64,000 nt of DNA from Inquilinus sp052078665 (GTDB lineage: Bacteria; Pseudomonadota; Alphaproteobacteria; DSM-16000; Inquilinaceae): positions 1-64,000 of the forward strand of contig NZ_JBQJIK010000017.1 of assembly GCF_052078665.1 (NCBI RefSeq). Direction: 5' to 3'. Positions 1 through 9,483 of this stretch are shown in pieces. A model generated the notes under the pieces. It did not search any database, was not told where the DNA came from, and worked only from the letters and a program-made list of their open reading frames with translations. Made by a program: the position numbers and the translations under genes. Numbering within the stretch: position 1 is the first letter of the stretch; each line of letters opens with the position of its first letter.

Positions 1-278
1 CTTCCGGCGCTCCCGGACCCAAACGTCCGCTGCGCGCCGGTTCTCGAAACCACCGCCAGCCGACTCACACCAGCGCACTTCCAAACGGTCTCAGAGCGCG
101 CCGGCCCATTGTTGTCCGCGGCGCGACGAATTGTTGTGCGATCGGCGGCTTGACCGCGGATCGCAAAAGCAACTCAATCGCAACGCTGCCACCGGGCCCG
201 GAACGCGCCCACCGGGCCCGGCGCAGCGGGTGCAAGCCCCCGCGGCACCCTTCCCTCCCCTTTGATCCGGAGACGATC

Positions 279-698
279 ATGGCTGACCTGAACGACCAGC
301 TCGACCGTACCTGGGCGCCGCGCGTGCTCAGCATCCTGCGCATCGCCACTGCCCTGTTCTTCCTGCAGCATGGCATGGCCAAGCTGTTCGGCTTCCCGCA
401 TGTCGCCTTTTTCGACGGGCTGCAGCTGTTCTCGCTGATCGGCCTGGCCGGCGTGCTGGAGATCGTCGGCAGCCTGCTGCTGCTGATCGGGCTGTTCACC
501 CGCCCGGTCGCCTTCATCCTGTCCGGCCAGATGGCGGTGGCCTATTTCATGGCCCATGCGTCGAGCAGCTTCTTCCCGATCCTGAACCAGGGCGAGCTGG
601 CGGCACTGTACAGCTTCGTCTTCCTGTACCTCGCTGCCGCCGGCGGTGGGGCCTGGAGCCTGGATGCCGTGCGCAACCCGCGCCTGGCGACGGCCTGA
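279..698 (+). CDS. DoxX family membrane protein
   Basis: A 139-residue integral membrane protein of the DoxX/SURF4-like family. Members are small four-helix inner-membrane proteins, some linked to redox or thiol stress, but the substrate of this one is unknown. The N-terminus carries the family pattern RVLSILRIATALFFLQHG followed by KLFGFP. Three more hydrophobic segments follow (near residues 50-70, 75-95 and 105-125), and the length is typical. The reading frame is open further upstream, but ATG 279 is chosen because a GGAGA-like ribosome site lies just before it and the upstream part is low-complexity Arg/Pro-rich. Positions 1-278 hold no convincing gene; a 13-base direct repeat (ccaccgggcccgg) occurs there twice. 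The gene converges on aguA. Confidence 0.85.
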   Translation: MADLNDQLDRTWAPRVLSILRIATALFFLQHGMAKLFGFPHVAFFDGLQLFSLIGLAGVLEIVGSLLLLIGLFTRPVAFILSGQMAVAYFMAHASSSFFPILNQGELAALYSFVFLYLAAAGGGAWSLDAVRNPRLATA

Positions 699-717
699 TC
701 CTTGGCAACGGCCGGCG

Positions 718-1737
718 TTACGCCGCCGGCTGCTGCTGGGTGATGCAGTGGATGCCGCCGCCGCCGAGGAAGATGTCGCGGGCATGGACCTGGACCACGC
801 GGCGGTTCGGGAAGGCGTCGCGGATGATGCGGAAGGCGCGCTCGTCCTCGGCCACGTCAAAGGCCGGCATCACCACGCCGCCATTGGCGATGTAGAAGTT
901 GACGTAGGACAGGCTCAGCCGCTTGCCGTTGTGCTCCTGCCGCGCCGGCTGGGGCACCTCGATCACCTGCAGCGGCCGGCCCTTGGCGTCCTTGGCCGAG
1001 CGCAGGATGTCGAGATTGGTCTGCAGCGTGTCGAAATTGCCGTCGCTCTTGTCGTCGGTCGACAGCGCCAGCACCACGCCCGGCCGCACGAAGCAGGCGA
1101 TCTCGTCGACATGGCCGTCGGTCTCGTCGTCCTCGATCCCCTCGGGCAGCCAGATCACGGTGGAGATTCCGAGCCAGTCGCGCAGGTTCTGCTCGACCTG
1201 GGCCTTGGTGATGTCCGGGTTGCGGTTCGGGTTCAGCAGGCACTGCTCGGTGGTCAGCACCGTGCCTTCGCCGTCGACATGGATGGCCCCGCCCTCGAGC
1301 ACGAAGGGCGCGCGGAAGCGCCGGGCGCCGACATGCTTCAGGATCCGCTTCGCCACCACCGCGTCGCGGCTGTAGGGCTGGTATTTCTGGCCCCAGGCGT
1401 TGAAGCGCCAATGCGCGCCGGCGAGGTGGCCGTTGCGGTCGAGCAGGAAGGTCGGCCCCGAATCGCGCAGCCAGCTGTCGTCGATCTCCATCGACACCAC
1501 GTCGATCGCAGTGCCGTTGCCCAGGGTCAGCGACGCCTCGGCCACGTCCGACGGGTTGCAGACCAAGGTCACCGGCTCGAAATCGGCGATGGCCCGGGCG
1601 ACGTCGGCATAGGCGGTGCGGGCGGCATCCATCTGCTCGCCCCAGACCTCGTCGCGGCAGGGCCAGGCCATCCAGCAGCGGCTGTGGGGCTCCCATTCCG
1701 CGGGCATGACGTAGCCGAGGGATGCAGGGACAGTCAC
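718..1737 (-). CDS. aguA: Agmatine deiminase
   Basis: A 339-residue member of the peptidyl-arginine/agmatine deiminase family. It hydrolyses agmatine to N-carbamoylputrescine and ammonia, a cytosolic step from arginine to putrescine. Visible landmarks are the N-terminal MPAEWEPHSRCWMAWP block, WLRDSGPT with an active-site Asp, the GHVDE His/Asp motif, and the C-terminal GGGGIHCITQQ loop with the nucleophilic Cys near residue 331. Length matches the family. Its neighbours on the same strand are the PotFGHI putrescine importer and a putrescine aminotransferase, so a polyamine role is well supported. No N-carbamoylputrescine amidase (aguB) is visible in the window. Confidence 0.93.
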   Translation of the reverse strand: MTVPASLGYVMPAEWEPHSRCWMAWPCRDEVWGEQMDAARTAYADVARAIADFEPVTLVCNPSDVAEASLTLGNGTAIDVVSMEIDDSWLRDSGPTFLLDRNGHLAGAHWRFNAWGQKYQPYSRDAVVAKRILKHVGARRFRAPFVLEGGAIHVDGEGTVLTTEQCLLNPNRNPDITKAQVEQNLRDWLGISTVIWLPEGIEDDETDGHVDEIACFVRPGVVLALSTDDKSDGNFDTLQTNLDILRSAKDAKGRPLQVIEVPQPARQEHNGKRLSLSYVNFYIANGGVVMPAFDVAEDERAFRIIRDAFPNRRVVQVHARDIFLGGGGIHCITQQQPAA

Positions 1738-2159
1738 AATGGGGTTCCGCTGTGGTTTAGGCTCAAGCGCCAGAGGCTAGCGTCCGCCGCGTCCGGATGA
1801 AAGAGCCGGTTTTCAGACCCCGGATATGGAACGGGCCCGACCAACCGGCCAGGCCCGAGAAACCGATCGTCCCGAAGGACTATGATGACAGCGCGACAAT
1901 CAAATGCGGCGCTGAGAGATCGACTTTTCCCGCTTCGTCAAACGGCGGCCGAACGGCGCCAGACGAATGGTTCCAAAGATCGACAGAAACGACATGAGAA
2001 ACTCATTTAATTGTTCTCGAACGCCGTAGATATAGTCGATCGGCCTGATTTTTGCTCTGGGGGCAAACGCCGAGGGTCACCTGCGCGCCGCGCATGACTC
2101 AGAGTCCTGCGCGGCGCAGCTTGAAATCGGCAGAAAACACCGTTTCGGCCGGGTCCGCC
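1738..2159. other. Intergenic region between aguA and potI
   Basis: This 422-base gap holds no convincing gene. A 66-codon plus-strand ORF at 1797-1997 has no family features or ribosome site. The middle (about 1940-2060) is AT-richer than the surroundings and may contain the aguA promoter on the minus strand. The right part carries the strong hairpin listed at 2085-2117. Confidence 0.6.
2085..2117 (-). terminator. Hairpin downstream of potI, probable operon terminator
   Basis: A 10-base perfect inverted repeat (gcgccgcgca ... tgcgcggcgc) encloses an inner gactc/gagtc stem. It lies about 40 bases after the potI stop in the direction of transcription. There is no clean T tract right after it, so intrinsic termination is likely but not certain. 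Confidence 0.5.
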
Positions 2160-2996
2160 CTACGTTCCCGCAGCGAAAGCGAGCTGCTCGTCCCGCCGCC
2201 GCTTCTTCTCGTGCCGCACCAGGAGGGCGCCGGCAATCACCACACCGGTGGTGACGATGACGACGATGATGGTGGCCAGCGCGTTGATCTCCGGCGTCAC
2301 CCCGAGCTTCACCTTGGAGAAGATGTAGACCGGCAGCGTGGTCGAGCCGGGACCGGAGACGAAGCTGGTGATCACCAGCGTGTCCAGCGACAGGGTGAAG
2401 GACAGGAGCCAGCCCGCGATCACCGCCGGCGAGATGATCGGCAGGGTGATCCAGAAGAACACGGTCAGCGGCCGGGCGCCGAGATCCATCGCCGCCTCCT
2501 CGATCGATTCGTCGAGGCTGACCAGCCGCGACTGCACGACCACCGCGACATAGGCCAGGCAGAAGGTGATGTGGGCGATGGTGATCGTCACCATGCCGCG
2601 GCCCTGCGGAAAGCCGAGCAGTCCCTCCATCGCCACGAACAGCAGCAGCAGCGACAGGCCGGTGATCACCTCGGGCATCACCAACGGTGCCGTGACCATG
2701 CCGGAGAACAGGGTGCGGCCGCGGAACCGGCCGAACCGGGCCAGCACCAGCCCGGCGACGGTGCCGAGAACGCAGGCGACGGTGGCGGCGATCGCCGCTA
2801 TCTCCAGCGACCGCCGCGCCGCGTCCATCATCTGCGCATTGTCCAGCAGCGTGCCGTACCACTTGGTCGAGAAGCCGCCCCAGACCGTGACCAGCCGGCT
2901 CTCGTTGAAGGAGTAGATCATCAACAGGATGATCGGCACGTACAAGAAGGCGTAGCCGAACACCAGGCAGGTGAACAGGAACCAGGGCCGCCTCAT
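2160..2996 (-). CDS. potI: Putrescine ABC transporter permease PotI
   Basis: A 278-residue inner-membrane permease, the second channel subunit of the PotFGHI putrescine importer. The protein opens with MRRPWFLFTCLVFGYAFLYV, a membrane segment, then the family phrase SFNESRLVTVWGGFSTKWY. It has six predicted helices and the EAA loop (EEAAMDLGARPLTVFF) that docks on the ATPase. The ATG at 2996 overlaps the potH stop as ATGA, which fixes the start; a longer open frame upstream is just potH read in another frame. It is the last gene of the pot operon, followed by a strong hairpin. Confidence 0.92.
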   Translation of the reverse strand: MRRPWFLFTCLVFGYAFLYVPIILLMIYSFNESRLVTVWGGFSTKWYGTLLDNAQMMDAARRSLEIAAIAATVACVLGTVAGLVLARFGRFRGRTLFSGMVTAPLVMPEVITGLSLLLLFVAMEGLLGFPQGRGMVTITIAHITFCLAYVAVVVQSRLVSLDESIEEAAMDLGARPLTVFFWITLPIISPAVIAGWLLSFTLSLDTLVITSFVSGPGSTTLPVYIFSKVKLGVTPEINALATIIVVIVTTGVVIAGALLVRHEKKRRRDEQLAFAAGT

Positions 2997-3957
2997 CGTT
3001 CCGCCTCCTGCTGCTTCGCCTGGACGTACTGGAAGACCATGATCGGGATCACCAGCACCAGCAGCAGCACGATCGCCACCGCCGAGGCCACCGGCCAGTC
3101 GGTGTTCTGGAAGAACTCGTTCGACAGCACCTTGCCGATCATCAGCGTGTCGATGCCGCCGAGCAGCTCGGGGATGACGTATTCGCCGACCGCCGGGATG
3201 AACACCAGCAGCGAGCCGGCGATGATGCCAGGCAGCGACAGCGGCAGGGTGATCAGCAGGAACGCCTTCCACGGCCGGCAGCCGAGATCCTCCGCCGCCT
3301 CGAGCAGCGACCCGTCGAGCTTCTCCAGCGTCGCGTAGAGCGGCAGGATCATGAAGGGCAGGTAGGAATAGACGATGCCGATATAGACGGCGACGTCGGT
3401 GTGCAGGATCTCCAGCGGCTGGTCGATGATGCCGAGCCAGATCAGCAGGTTGTTGAGCAATCCCTGGCTCTGGAGGATGCCGATCCAGGCGTAGACCCTG
3501 ATCAGGAACGAGGTCCAGAACGGCAGGATCACCAGCATCAGCAGCGGCACCCGCCACTGCTGGCTCGACCGGGCGATGGCATAGGCCATGGGGTAGCCGA
3601 TCAGCAGGCTCAGCACCGTCGAGATCGCCGCGATCTTGATCGAGCTGAGATAGGCGCTGACATACAGCGGGTCGTCGAGCAGGAACTGGAAATTGCCGAG
3701 GGCGAGCGAGATGCCGAGATGGGCGTCGTCGATCCAGCTGAACAGCGGCGTGTAGGGCGGCTGGCCGATGATCTTGTCGGCGAAGGCGATCTTCAGGACG
3801 ATGATGAACGGGACGAGGAAGAACAGGAACAGCCAGACATAGGGCAGCGCGATGACGCAGCTGCGGCCCAGCCGGCCGCTCAGCCGCCGCAGCAGCGACG
3901 GCCCCGCCGCGGCTTTCGGTGCGGCGGCGTCTGCCGCGTCGCTCGCCGTCACGGCGG

Positions 3958-3961
<4 letters not shown>
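2993..3961 (-). CDS. potH: Putrescine ABC transporter permease PotH
   Basis: A 322-residue permease with an extended Ala-rich cytoplasmic N-terminus (about 35 residues). The first helix is in ALPYVWLFLFFLVPFIIVLK, followed by the periplasmic family motif SWIDD. The EAA loop reads LLEAAEDLGCRPWKAFL. It pairs with PotI to form the putrescine channel. It overlaps potI by four bases downstream and potG by four bases upstream, both as ATGA, so all three are translationally coupled. The spermidine permease PotB is the main alternative, but gene order and the neighbouring putrescine genes favour PotH. Confidence 0.92.
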
Positions 3962-5130
<1,169 letters not shown>

Positions 5131-5173
5131 GCGGAACGGCCGCCGCCCCTCTCGGGTGCGGCGGCCGCGCGAT

Positions 5174-6271
5174 TTACTGGCCGGTGCGGATCCGCGTCCA
5201 GGTCCGCGTCCGCAGTCGCTCGTAGCTGGGCGACGCCTCGGTGATCGCGAACAGGCGCTTCATCACATCCTCTGGCGGGAAGACGCGCGGATCGTTGGCG
5301 ATCTCGGGGTCCATCAGCTCGCGGGCGCCCAGCACCGCATTGCCGTAGCCGACGAAATCGTCGATCCCGGCCATCACCTTGGGATCGAGGATGTAGTTGA
5401 TGAAGGCATAGGCTTCGTCCGGATGCGGGGCATCCTTGGGAATGCCGATCATGTCGAACCACACCAAGGTCGATTCCTTGGGGATGATGTAGTCGATGTT
5501 GACGCCGTTCTTGGCTTCCTCGGCCCGGGCCCTGGCGATGCTGACGTCACCCGACCAGCCGATCGAGACGCAGACGTTGCCGCCGGCCAGGTCGTTGATG
5601 TATTGCGACGAACTTAGGTACTTCAGATAGGGCCGGAACTTCATGATCGCCTCTTCGGCGGCCTTCAGATCCTCCGGCTTCTGGCTGTTCGGGTCGAGCT
5701 TCAGATAGTTCAGCACCACCGGGATGATGTCGGTCGGGCTGTCCAGCGTGGTGATGCCGCAATCGGCCAGCTTCTTGGCGTTCTCGGGGTTGAACACCAG
5801 GTCGAAGCTGTCGAGCGGCACGTCGCCGAGCCGCTTCTTCACCTGGTCGACGTTGTAGCCGATGCCGACCGTGCCCCACTGGTAGATGGCGGCGTATTTG
5901 TTGCCGGGATCGGCGCCCTCCGCCGACTTCAGCAGCGCCGGGTCGAGATTCTTCCAGTTCGGGATCTTCGACTTGTCGAGCTCGAGATAGACCCCCGCCT
6001 TGATCTGACGCGACAGGAAGGGCTGCGCGGTCGGCACGACGAGGTCGTAGCCGGAGCTGCCGGCCAGCAGCTTGGCCTCCAGCACCTCGTTGTTGTCGTA
6101 GGTGTCGTAGACGGTCTTGATCCCGGTCGCGGCGGTGAAGTCGGCCAGGGTGGTCTCGCCGATATAGTCGGACCAGTTGTAGATGTTGACGACCTTGTCC
6201 TGCGCCAGGGCCGGCGCCGCCGCGGCGCACAGCGCGACGGTTGCAAGGAGGCTTTGCACGAGACGCTTCAT
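5174..6271 (-). CDS. potF: Periplasmic putrescine-binding protein PotF
   Basis: A 365-residue extracytoplasmic solute-binding protein of the PotD/PotF family that delivers putrescine to PotGHI. The chosen start (ATG 6271) gives a clean signal peptide, MKRLVQSLLATVALCAAAAP, cleaved after ALA. A GGGAATGG ribosome site precedes it, and the 20 codons upstream in the open frame do not resemble a coding start. The mature protein begins with VVNIYNWSDYIGETTL, the family signature, and contains YDLVVPTAQPFLSRQI and the YQWGTVGIGYNV ligand-pocket region. Order after it is potG, potH, potI. Putrescine rather than spermidine is inferred from the adjacent spuC and aguA. Confidence 0.93.
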   Translation of the reverse strand: MKRLVQSLLATVALCAAAAPALAQDKVVNIYNWSDYIGETTLADFTAATGIKTVYDTYDNNEVLEAKLLAGSSGYDLVVPTAQPFLSRQIKAGVYLELDKSKIPNWKNLDPALLKSAEGADPGNKYAAIYQWGTVGIGYNVDQVKKRLGDVPLDSFDLVFNPENAKKLADCGITTLDSPTDIIPVVLNYLKLDPNSQKPEDLKAAEEAIMKFRPYLKYLSSSQYINDLAGGNVCVSIGWSGDVSIARARAEEAKNGVNIDYIIPKESTLVWFDMIGIPKDAPHPDEAYAFINYILDPKVMAGIDDFVGYGNAVLGARELMDPEIANDPRVFPPEDVMKRLFAITEASPSYERLRTRTWTRIRTGQ

Positions 6272-6377
6272 GTAACCATTCCCTGTCTGTGATCGTTCGA
6301 GACCCGTCGAGCCGGCCCCATTCCTATTCATTGCACTCCAGCGCCGCGAAACCTGTCAATCGCGCCGATGGCGCAGC

Positions 6378-6412
6378 GCACAGGACGGGGCTCGAACCCG
6401 ACCTCCCTGTGC
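6378..6412 (-). other. tRNA-like hairpin in the spuC-potF gap
   Basis: On the minus strand a perfect 7-base stem (gcacagg ... cctgtgc) encloses a T-arm-like stretch containing gggttcgagcccc. It looks like the acceptor and T-arm half of a tRNA. No D-arm or anticodon arm is present, so this is not a functional tRNA gene. It lies between the spuC terminator-like hairpin and potF. Confidence 0.35.
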
Positions 6413-6455
6413 CCTGCCTTCATGACATTCTCAATCCCGTCATCCCCAACGAAGA

Positions 6456-6480
6456 AGGGCGGCCGCATCACGACCGCCCT
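6456..6480 (-). terminator. Hairpin after spuC
   Basis: The 7-base stem agggcgg ... ccgccct starts 6 bases after the spuC stop and is followed on the minus strand by tcttcgtt. It is a plausible but weak intrinsic terminator or attenuator between spuC and the potFGHI operon. Confidence 0.5.
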
Positions 6481-6485
6481 GCCCT

Positions 6486-7871
6486 TCACATCTTGCCGAC
6501 GTCCCGCGCCGTGGCGTCGATCGCGAGCTTGGCCCGCCGGACCAGCTCGTCGACCTCGTCGCGCGCGATCACCAGCGGCGGCGACAGCACCATGGCGTCG
6601 CGCACCCCGCGCATCACCAGGTCGTTGGCGAAGCAATGGTTGCGGCACTGGGAGCCGACCGAGCCGTAGTTCGGGAAGCGGCGGCGGGTGGCCTTGTCCT
6701 GAACCAGCTCGATCGCCGCGATCAGGCCGACGCCGCGCACCTCGCCGACGATCGGATGGTCGGCGAAGGCTTCGCGCAGCCGGTCCTGGAAATACGGGCC
6801 GATGTCGGTCCGGGTGCGGTCAACCAGCCCTTCCCGCTCCAGGATCCGGATGTTGGCCAGCGCCACGGCGCAGGCCACCGGGTGACCGGAATAGGTGAAG
6901 CCGTGATAGAACTCACCGCCTTCCTCGATCAGCGTCTCGGCCACCCGGTCGCCGACCATGACGGCGGACAGCGGCAGGTAGCCCGAGGTGATGCCCTTGG
7001 CCAGGGTCATCAGGTCCGGCTTGATGCCGAACAGGTCGGAGCCGAACCATTCGCCGGTGCGGCCGAAGCCGGTGATCACCTCGTCGGCGATCAGCAGCAC
7101 GTCGTGCTCGCGGCAGATGCGCTGCAGCTCCGGGAAGTAGCTGGCGGGCGGAATGATGACGCCGCCGGCGCCCTGGATCGGCTCGGCGATCACCGCGGCG
7201 ACGCTGTCGGCGCCGAGCTCCTTGATCCGGTCCTCGACCGCCTTGGCGGCCAGCTTGCCGAAGGCCTCCGGCTCCAGGTCGCCGCCATTGTCGTACCAGT
7301 AGGGCGCCATGACGTGGTGGAAGCCCGGAAACGGCAGGTCGGCCTGGCGGTGCATCGCCCCCATGCCGGAGAGCGACACGGCGGCCATGGTCGAGCCGTG
7401 ATAGCCGTATTGCCGGCCGATGATCGTCTTCTTGCGGTGCTTGCCCTTCAGGTCCCAGAAGTGCCGGACCATGCGGACGATGGTGTCGTTCGCCTCCGAC
7501 CCGCTGTTGGCATAGAAGACGCGGCTGAGGCCGGCCGGCGTGATCTCGGCCAGCTTGGCCGACAGCTCGGCCGCGGCCGGCGTCGTGGTCTTGAAGAAGG
7601 TGTTGTAGAAGGGCAGCTCGAGCATCTGCTCATGGGCGACGTCGGCCAGCTCCTTGCGGCCGTAGCCGACATTGACGCACCACAGCCCGGCCATGCCGTC
7701 GATCAGCTGGCGGCCTTCGGAATCCCACAGCCAGACGCCCTCGGCGCGGGTGATGACGCGGCTGCCGCCTTCGGCGGCGAGCGATTTGTAGTCGGTGAAA
7801 GGGTGCAGGTGATGGGCGGTGTCCAGCGCCTTCCACTCGGCGGTGGTGCGGCTGGCGGCAAAACTGTTCAT
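6486..7871 (-). CDS. spuC: Putrescine--pyruvate aminotransferase (class III)
   Basis: A 461-residue PLP-dependent omega-aminotransferase. SpuC-type enzymes move an amino group from putrescine to pyruvate, giving 4-aminobutanal and alanine. Family landmarks are HLHPFTDYKSL at the N-terminus, GMAGLWCVNVGYG, the PLP-phosphate loop YANSGSEAND, the GYHGST block, the cofactor Asp in LIADEVITGFGRTG and the Schiff-base Lys in TLAKGITSGYLPLS. Length is typical. It is encoded upstream of potFGHI on the same strand, linking uptake to catabolism. Other omega-transaminases (beta-alanine, cadaverine) share these motifs, so the substrate is inferred from context. Confidence 0.88.
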   Translation of the reverse strand: MNSFAASRTTAEWKALDTAHHLHPFTDYKSLAAEGGSRVITRAEGVWLWDSEGRQLIDGMAGLWCVNVGYGRKELADVAHEQMLELPFYNTFFKTTTPAAAELSAKLAEITPAGLSRVFYANSGSEANDTIVRMVRHFWDLKGKHRKKTIIGRQYGYHGSTMAAVSLSGMGAMHRQADLPFPGFHHVMAPYWYDNGGDLEPEAFGKLAAKAVEDRIKELGADSVAAVIAEPIQGAGGVIIPPASYFPELQRICREHDVLLIADEVITGFGRTGEWFGSDLFGIKPDLMTLAKGITSGYLPLSAVMVGDRVAETLIEEGGEFYHGFTYSGHPVACAVALANIRILEREGLVDRTRTDIGPYFQDRLREAFADHPIVGEVRGVGLIAAIELVQDKATRRRFPNYGSVGSQCRNHCFANDLVMRGVRDAMVLSPPLVIARDEVDELVRRAKLAIDATARDVGKM

Positions 7872-7944
7872 GACGCGACCTCGCGTGAATCCGGACGAGA
7901 AATGCGGAAACCGGGCCGCCTGTTGCAGCGGGCCCGTGGCAAAC

Positions 7945-8040
7945 TCAGGCCCGCGGCGGGTTGTAGCCGATGCGCGCGCACAGCAGCATCAGCTGCTGCT
8001 TGCGCGATTGACGACTGCGATGGGGCCGTGGCCGTGTCAT
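7945..8040 (-). CDS. Possible 31-residue basic peptide upstream of spuC
   Basis: A short ORF starting MTRPRPHRSRQSRKQQ and ending LLCARIGYNPPRA sits 73 bases upstream of spuC on the same strand. It is strongly basic at the N-terminus. No clear ribosome site is visible, and such short ORFs arise by chance in GC-rich DNA. It could be a leader peptide or small protein. No function is proposed. Confidence 0.25.
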   Translation of the reverse strand: MTRPRPHRSRQSRKQQLMLLCARIGYNPPRA

Positions 8041-8100
8041 GGTGCCGCAAGCATATCGCTGCCGGCGCGCGGCGTCACTAGCCGAGCGACTCGGCCCCCG

Positions 8101-8937
8101 CTAGCTCATCGGCGCGCTGCGGTCGAACACGGCCAGGATCGGGCCGACCCGGATGCCCCAGCCGACCGACAGCCCGTCCGGCGCCGACAGGGCCGAGACC
8201 GAGCCGTCGAGATAGAGCGCGTTGCGGCAGCCCAGCGCGTCGCGGAACAGCCGGGCGAAGCTGCCGAAGCTGACCCCGTCGCGCGAGATGGCGAAGACCA
8301 CGGTGTGGTCGTCGCGGATGCCGATTCCGTTGCGGGTCTTGCGCGACGGGCCGTCGTCGCTGAACAGCGGGTGCAGGGTGCCGTCGGCCACCAGCAGCGG
8401 GCCGGACTGGGTGGCGATGCCGGCGGCCGGGGCCTGGCGTAGAAAGGCCCCGGTCTCCAGGATCCCGGCGCGCTCGCCATCGGCATAGAAGACGCCGTTC
8501 GGCTTCATGAAGAAGTTGCCATCGCCATCCGCCTCGTTGGCCGGGTTCAGCTGCCGCCCGCCGGAGACGAACAGGCCGACCGGCGACAGGTCCTCGTGGT
8601 ACATGCCGGCATTCATCGCCACCAGCGGCGGGTCGCCCGCCGCCGCCATCGCCCGCTTGAAGGCGTAGAGCGAGCCATAGGCCCGGCCGTCGCCGCCCTG
8701 CCAGAACAGGCCCAGGCGATAGCGGCGCAGGTCGACCTCGCAGACGGTGTAGTCGACCGCCTCGAAGGACGCCGGCCGGCACAGCGCCGCGGCGGTAGCC
8801 TCGGGCGCCGGAACCGGAGCGGCCTGGGCCGCGGGCGGCGGCGCGTGCTCGGAGACCGGGGCGGGCCGCGGCGTGCTGACGGCCGCGCCGCAGGCGGCGG
8901 TCAGCAGCAGCACCAGCAAGGAGAAAAGTCTCGCCAT
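8101..8937 (-). CDS. Phosphodiester glycosidase-family (DUF2233) lipoprotein
   Basis: A 278-residue predicted lipoprotein. The N-terminus MARLFSLLVLLLTAAC is a lipoprotein signal with the lipobox LTAAC; a Pro/Ala-rich linker of about 35 residues follows. The rest matches the NAGPA/DUF2233 fold: VDLRRYRLGLFW, the PPLVAMNAGMYHEDLSPVGLF block, FFMKPNGVFY, ATQSGPLLV, RNGIGIRDD and the C-terminal CRNALYLDGSVSAL. Family members cleave phosphodiester-linked sugars, but the bacterial substrate is unknown. The longer in-frame start at 8976 would place 13 residues before the signal peptide, so 8937 is preferred. Confidence 0.8.
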   Translation of the reverse strand: MARLFSLLVLLLTAACGAAVSTPRPAPVSEHAPPPAAQAAPVPAPEATAAALCRPASFEAVDYTVCEVDLRRYRLGLFWQGGDGRAYGSLYAFKRAMAAAGDPPLVAMNAGMYHEDLSPVGLFVSGGRQLNPANEADGDGNFFMKPNGVFYADGERAGILETGAFLRQAPAAGIATQSGPLLVADGTLHPLFSDDGPSRKTRNGIGIRDDHTVVFAISRDGVSFGSFARLFRDALGCRNALYLDGSVSALSAPDGLSVGWGIRVGPILAVFDRSAPMS

Positions 8938-9033
8938 GTGACGTCGATCATGGGGCCGTTGACATATCAGCTTCATACAGACCGCCTAGCCTGCCGCGCA
9001 TTCGCATCATTCATGCCGGGGGATTCGCACCAA

Positions 9034-9378
9034 ATGATGACATGGCTTCGCCTCGGGCTGATCGGCTTCTTGGTGGCCGCAGCGGGCACCACGCAGGCCG
9101 CCGACCCGCTGACGGGCAAGGAATACAAGGTCCTGCTCGATCCGGCAAAGTTCCAGGCGCAGCCGGTCGCCACGGCCAACAGCTTCCTGTCCGAGCTGCG
9201 GACCAGGCTGACCGCCGCCGGCTTCGACCGCACCGTCGACGGCAGCTTCGCGGTCGATAAGGTCCGCACCGTCCGCTACTACGATTCGCCGGGCACCTGC
9301 CGGCTGAACAATCTCGGCTACAGCTTCCGCGAGCGGGTCGAGGGCACCGAGCGCGAGATCAACCTGATCTTCCGTTAG
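9034..9378 (+). pseudogene. 5' half of a CYTH-like secreted protein gene, interrupted by the island
   Basis: This fragment encodes a signal peptide (MMTWLRLGLIGFLVAAAG, cleaved near TQAAD) and the first part of a domain resembling the CYTH/triphosphate-tunnel fold: KEYKVLLDPAKF, VRYYDSPGTCRLNNLGYSFRER and EREINL. After position 9367 the frame enters island DNA, gains three codons and stops at TAG. The remainder is at 19497-20027, in the same frame once the island is removed. The rejoined product would be about 285 residues. A GGGGGA ribosome site lies about 10 bases before ATG 9034; the next ATG (9037) is also possible. CYTH similarity is pattern-based and uncertain. Confidence 0.85.
9360..9367 (+). 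other. attL core
   Basis: The 8-mer caacctga at the left junction is identical to attR at 19496-19503. To its left is host coding frame; to its right is tcttccgtt of the element. Joining the two element sides gives an attP with perfect 9-base inverted arms (aacggaaga ... tcttccgtt) around the overlap. Confidence 0.8.
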
Positions 9379-9414
9379 GTCTCGAAACCGGCAGAAAGCC
9401 TAGGGTTTCGCGAG

Positions 9415-9465
9415 GGTTTGTAAAAGGTTTGTAAAATCGGTGTCCGCTAGATGTTCCGTTTGTAA
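9415..9465 (+). repeat. Three arm-type sites at the left end
   Basis: Copies of (g)gtttgtaa lie at 9415-9423, 9426-9434 and 9458-9465, all in the same orientation, between attL and the integrase stop. The same 9-mer recurs at 10702-10710, 19400-19408 and 19451-19459, and inverted at 15019-15027. The layout fits integrase arm-binding sites of a lambda-type attP. Confidence 0.65.
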
Positions 9466-9483
9466 GGCCTGGGCAAAGCCGAA

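Noticed and set aside
1797..1997. 66-codon plus-strand ORF between aguA and potI
   Set aside because: No ribosome site, no family pattern, unusual composition.
6378..6412. A tRNA gene
   Set aside because: Only acceptor-like and T-arm-like parts exist; no D-arm or anticodon arm.
7868..8050. 60-codon minus-strand ORF touching the spuC start
   Set aside because: Its sequence is Ala/Arg-rich with no ribosome site; the alternative 31-codon frame in the same DNA is at least as plausible, and neither is convincing.
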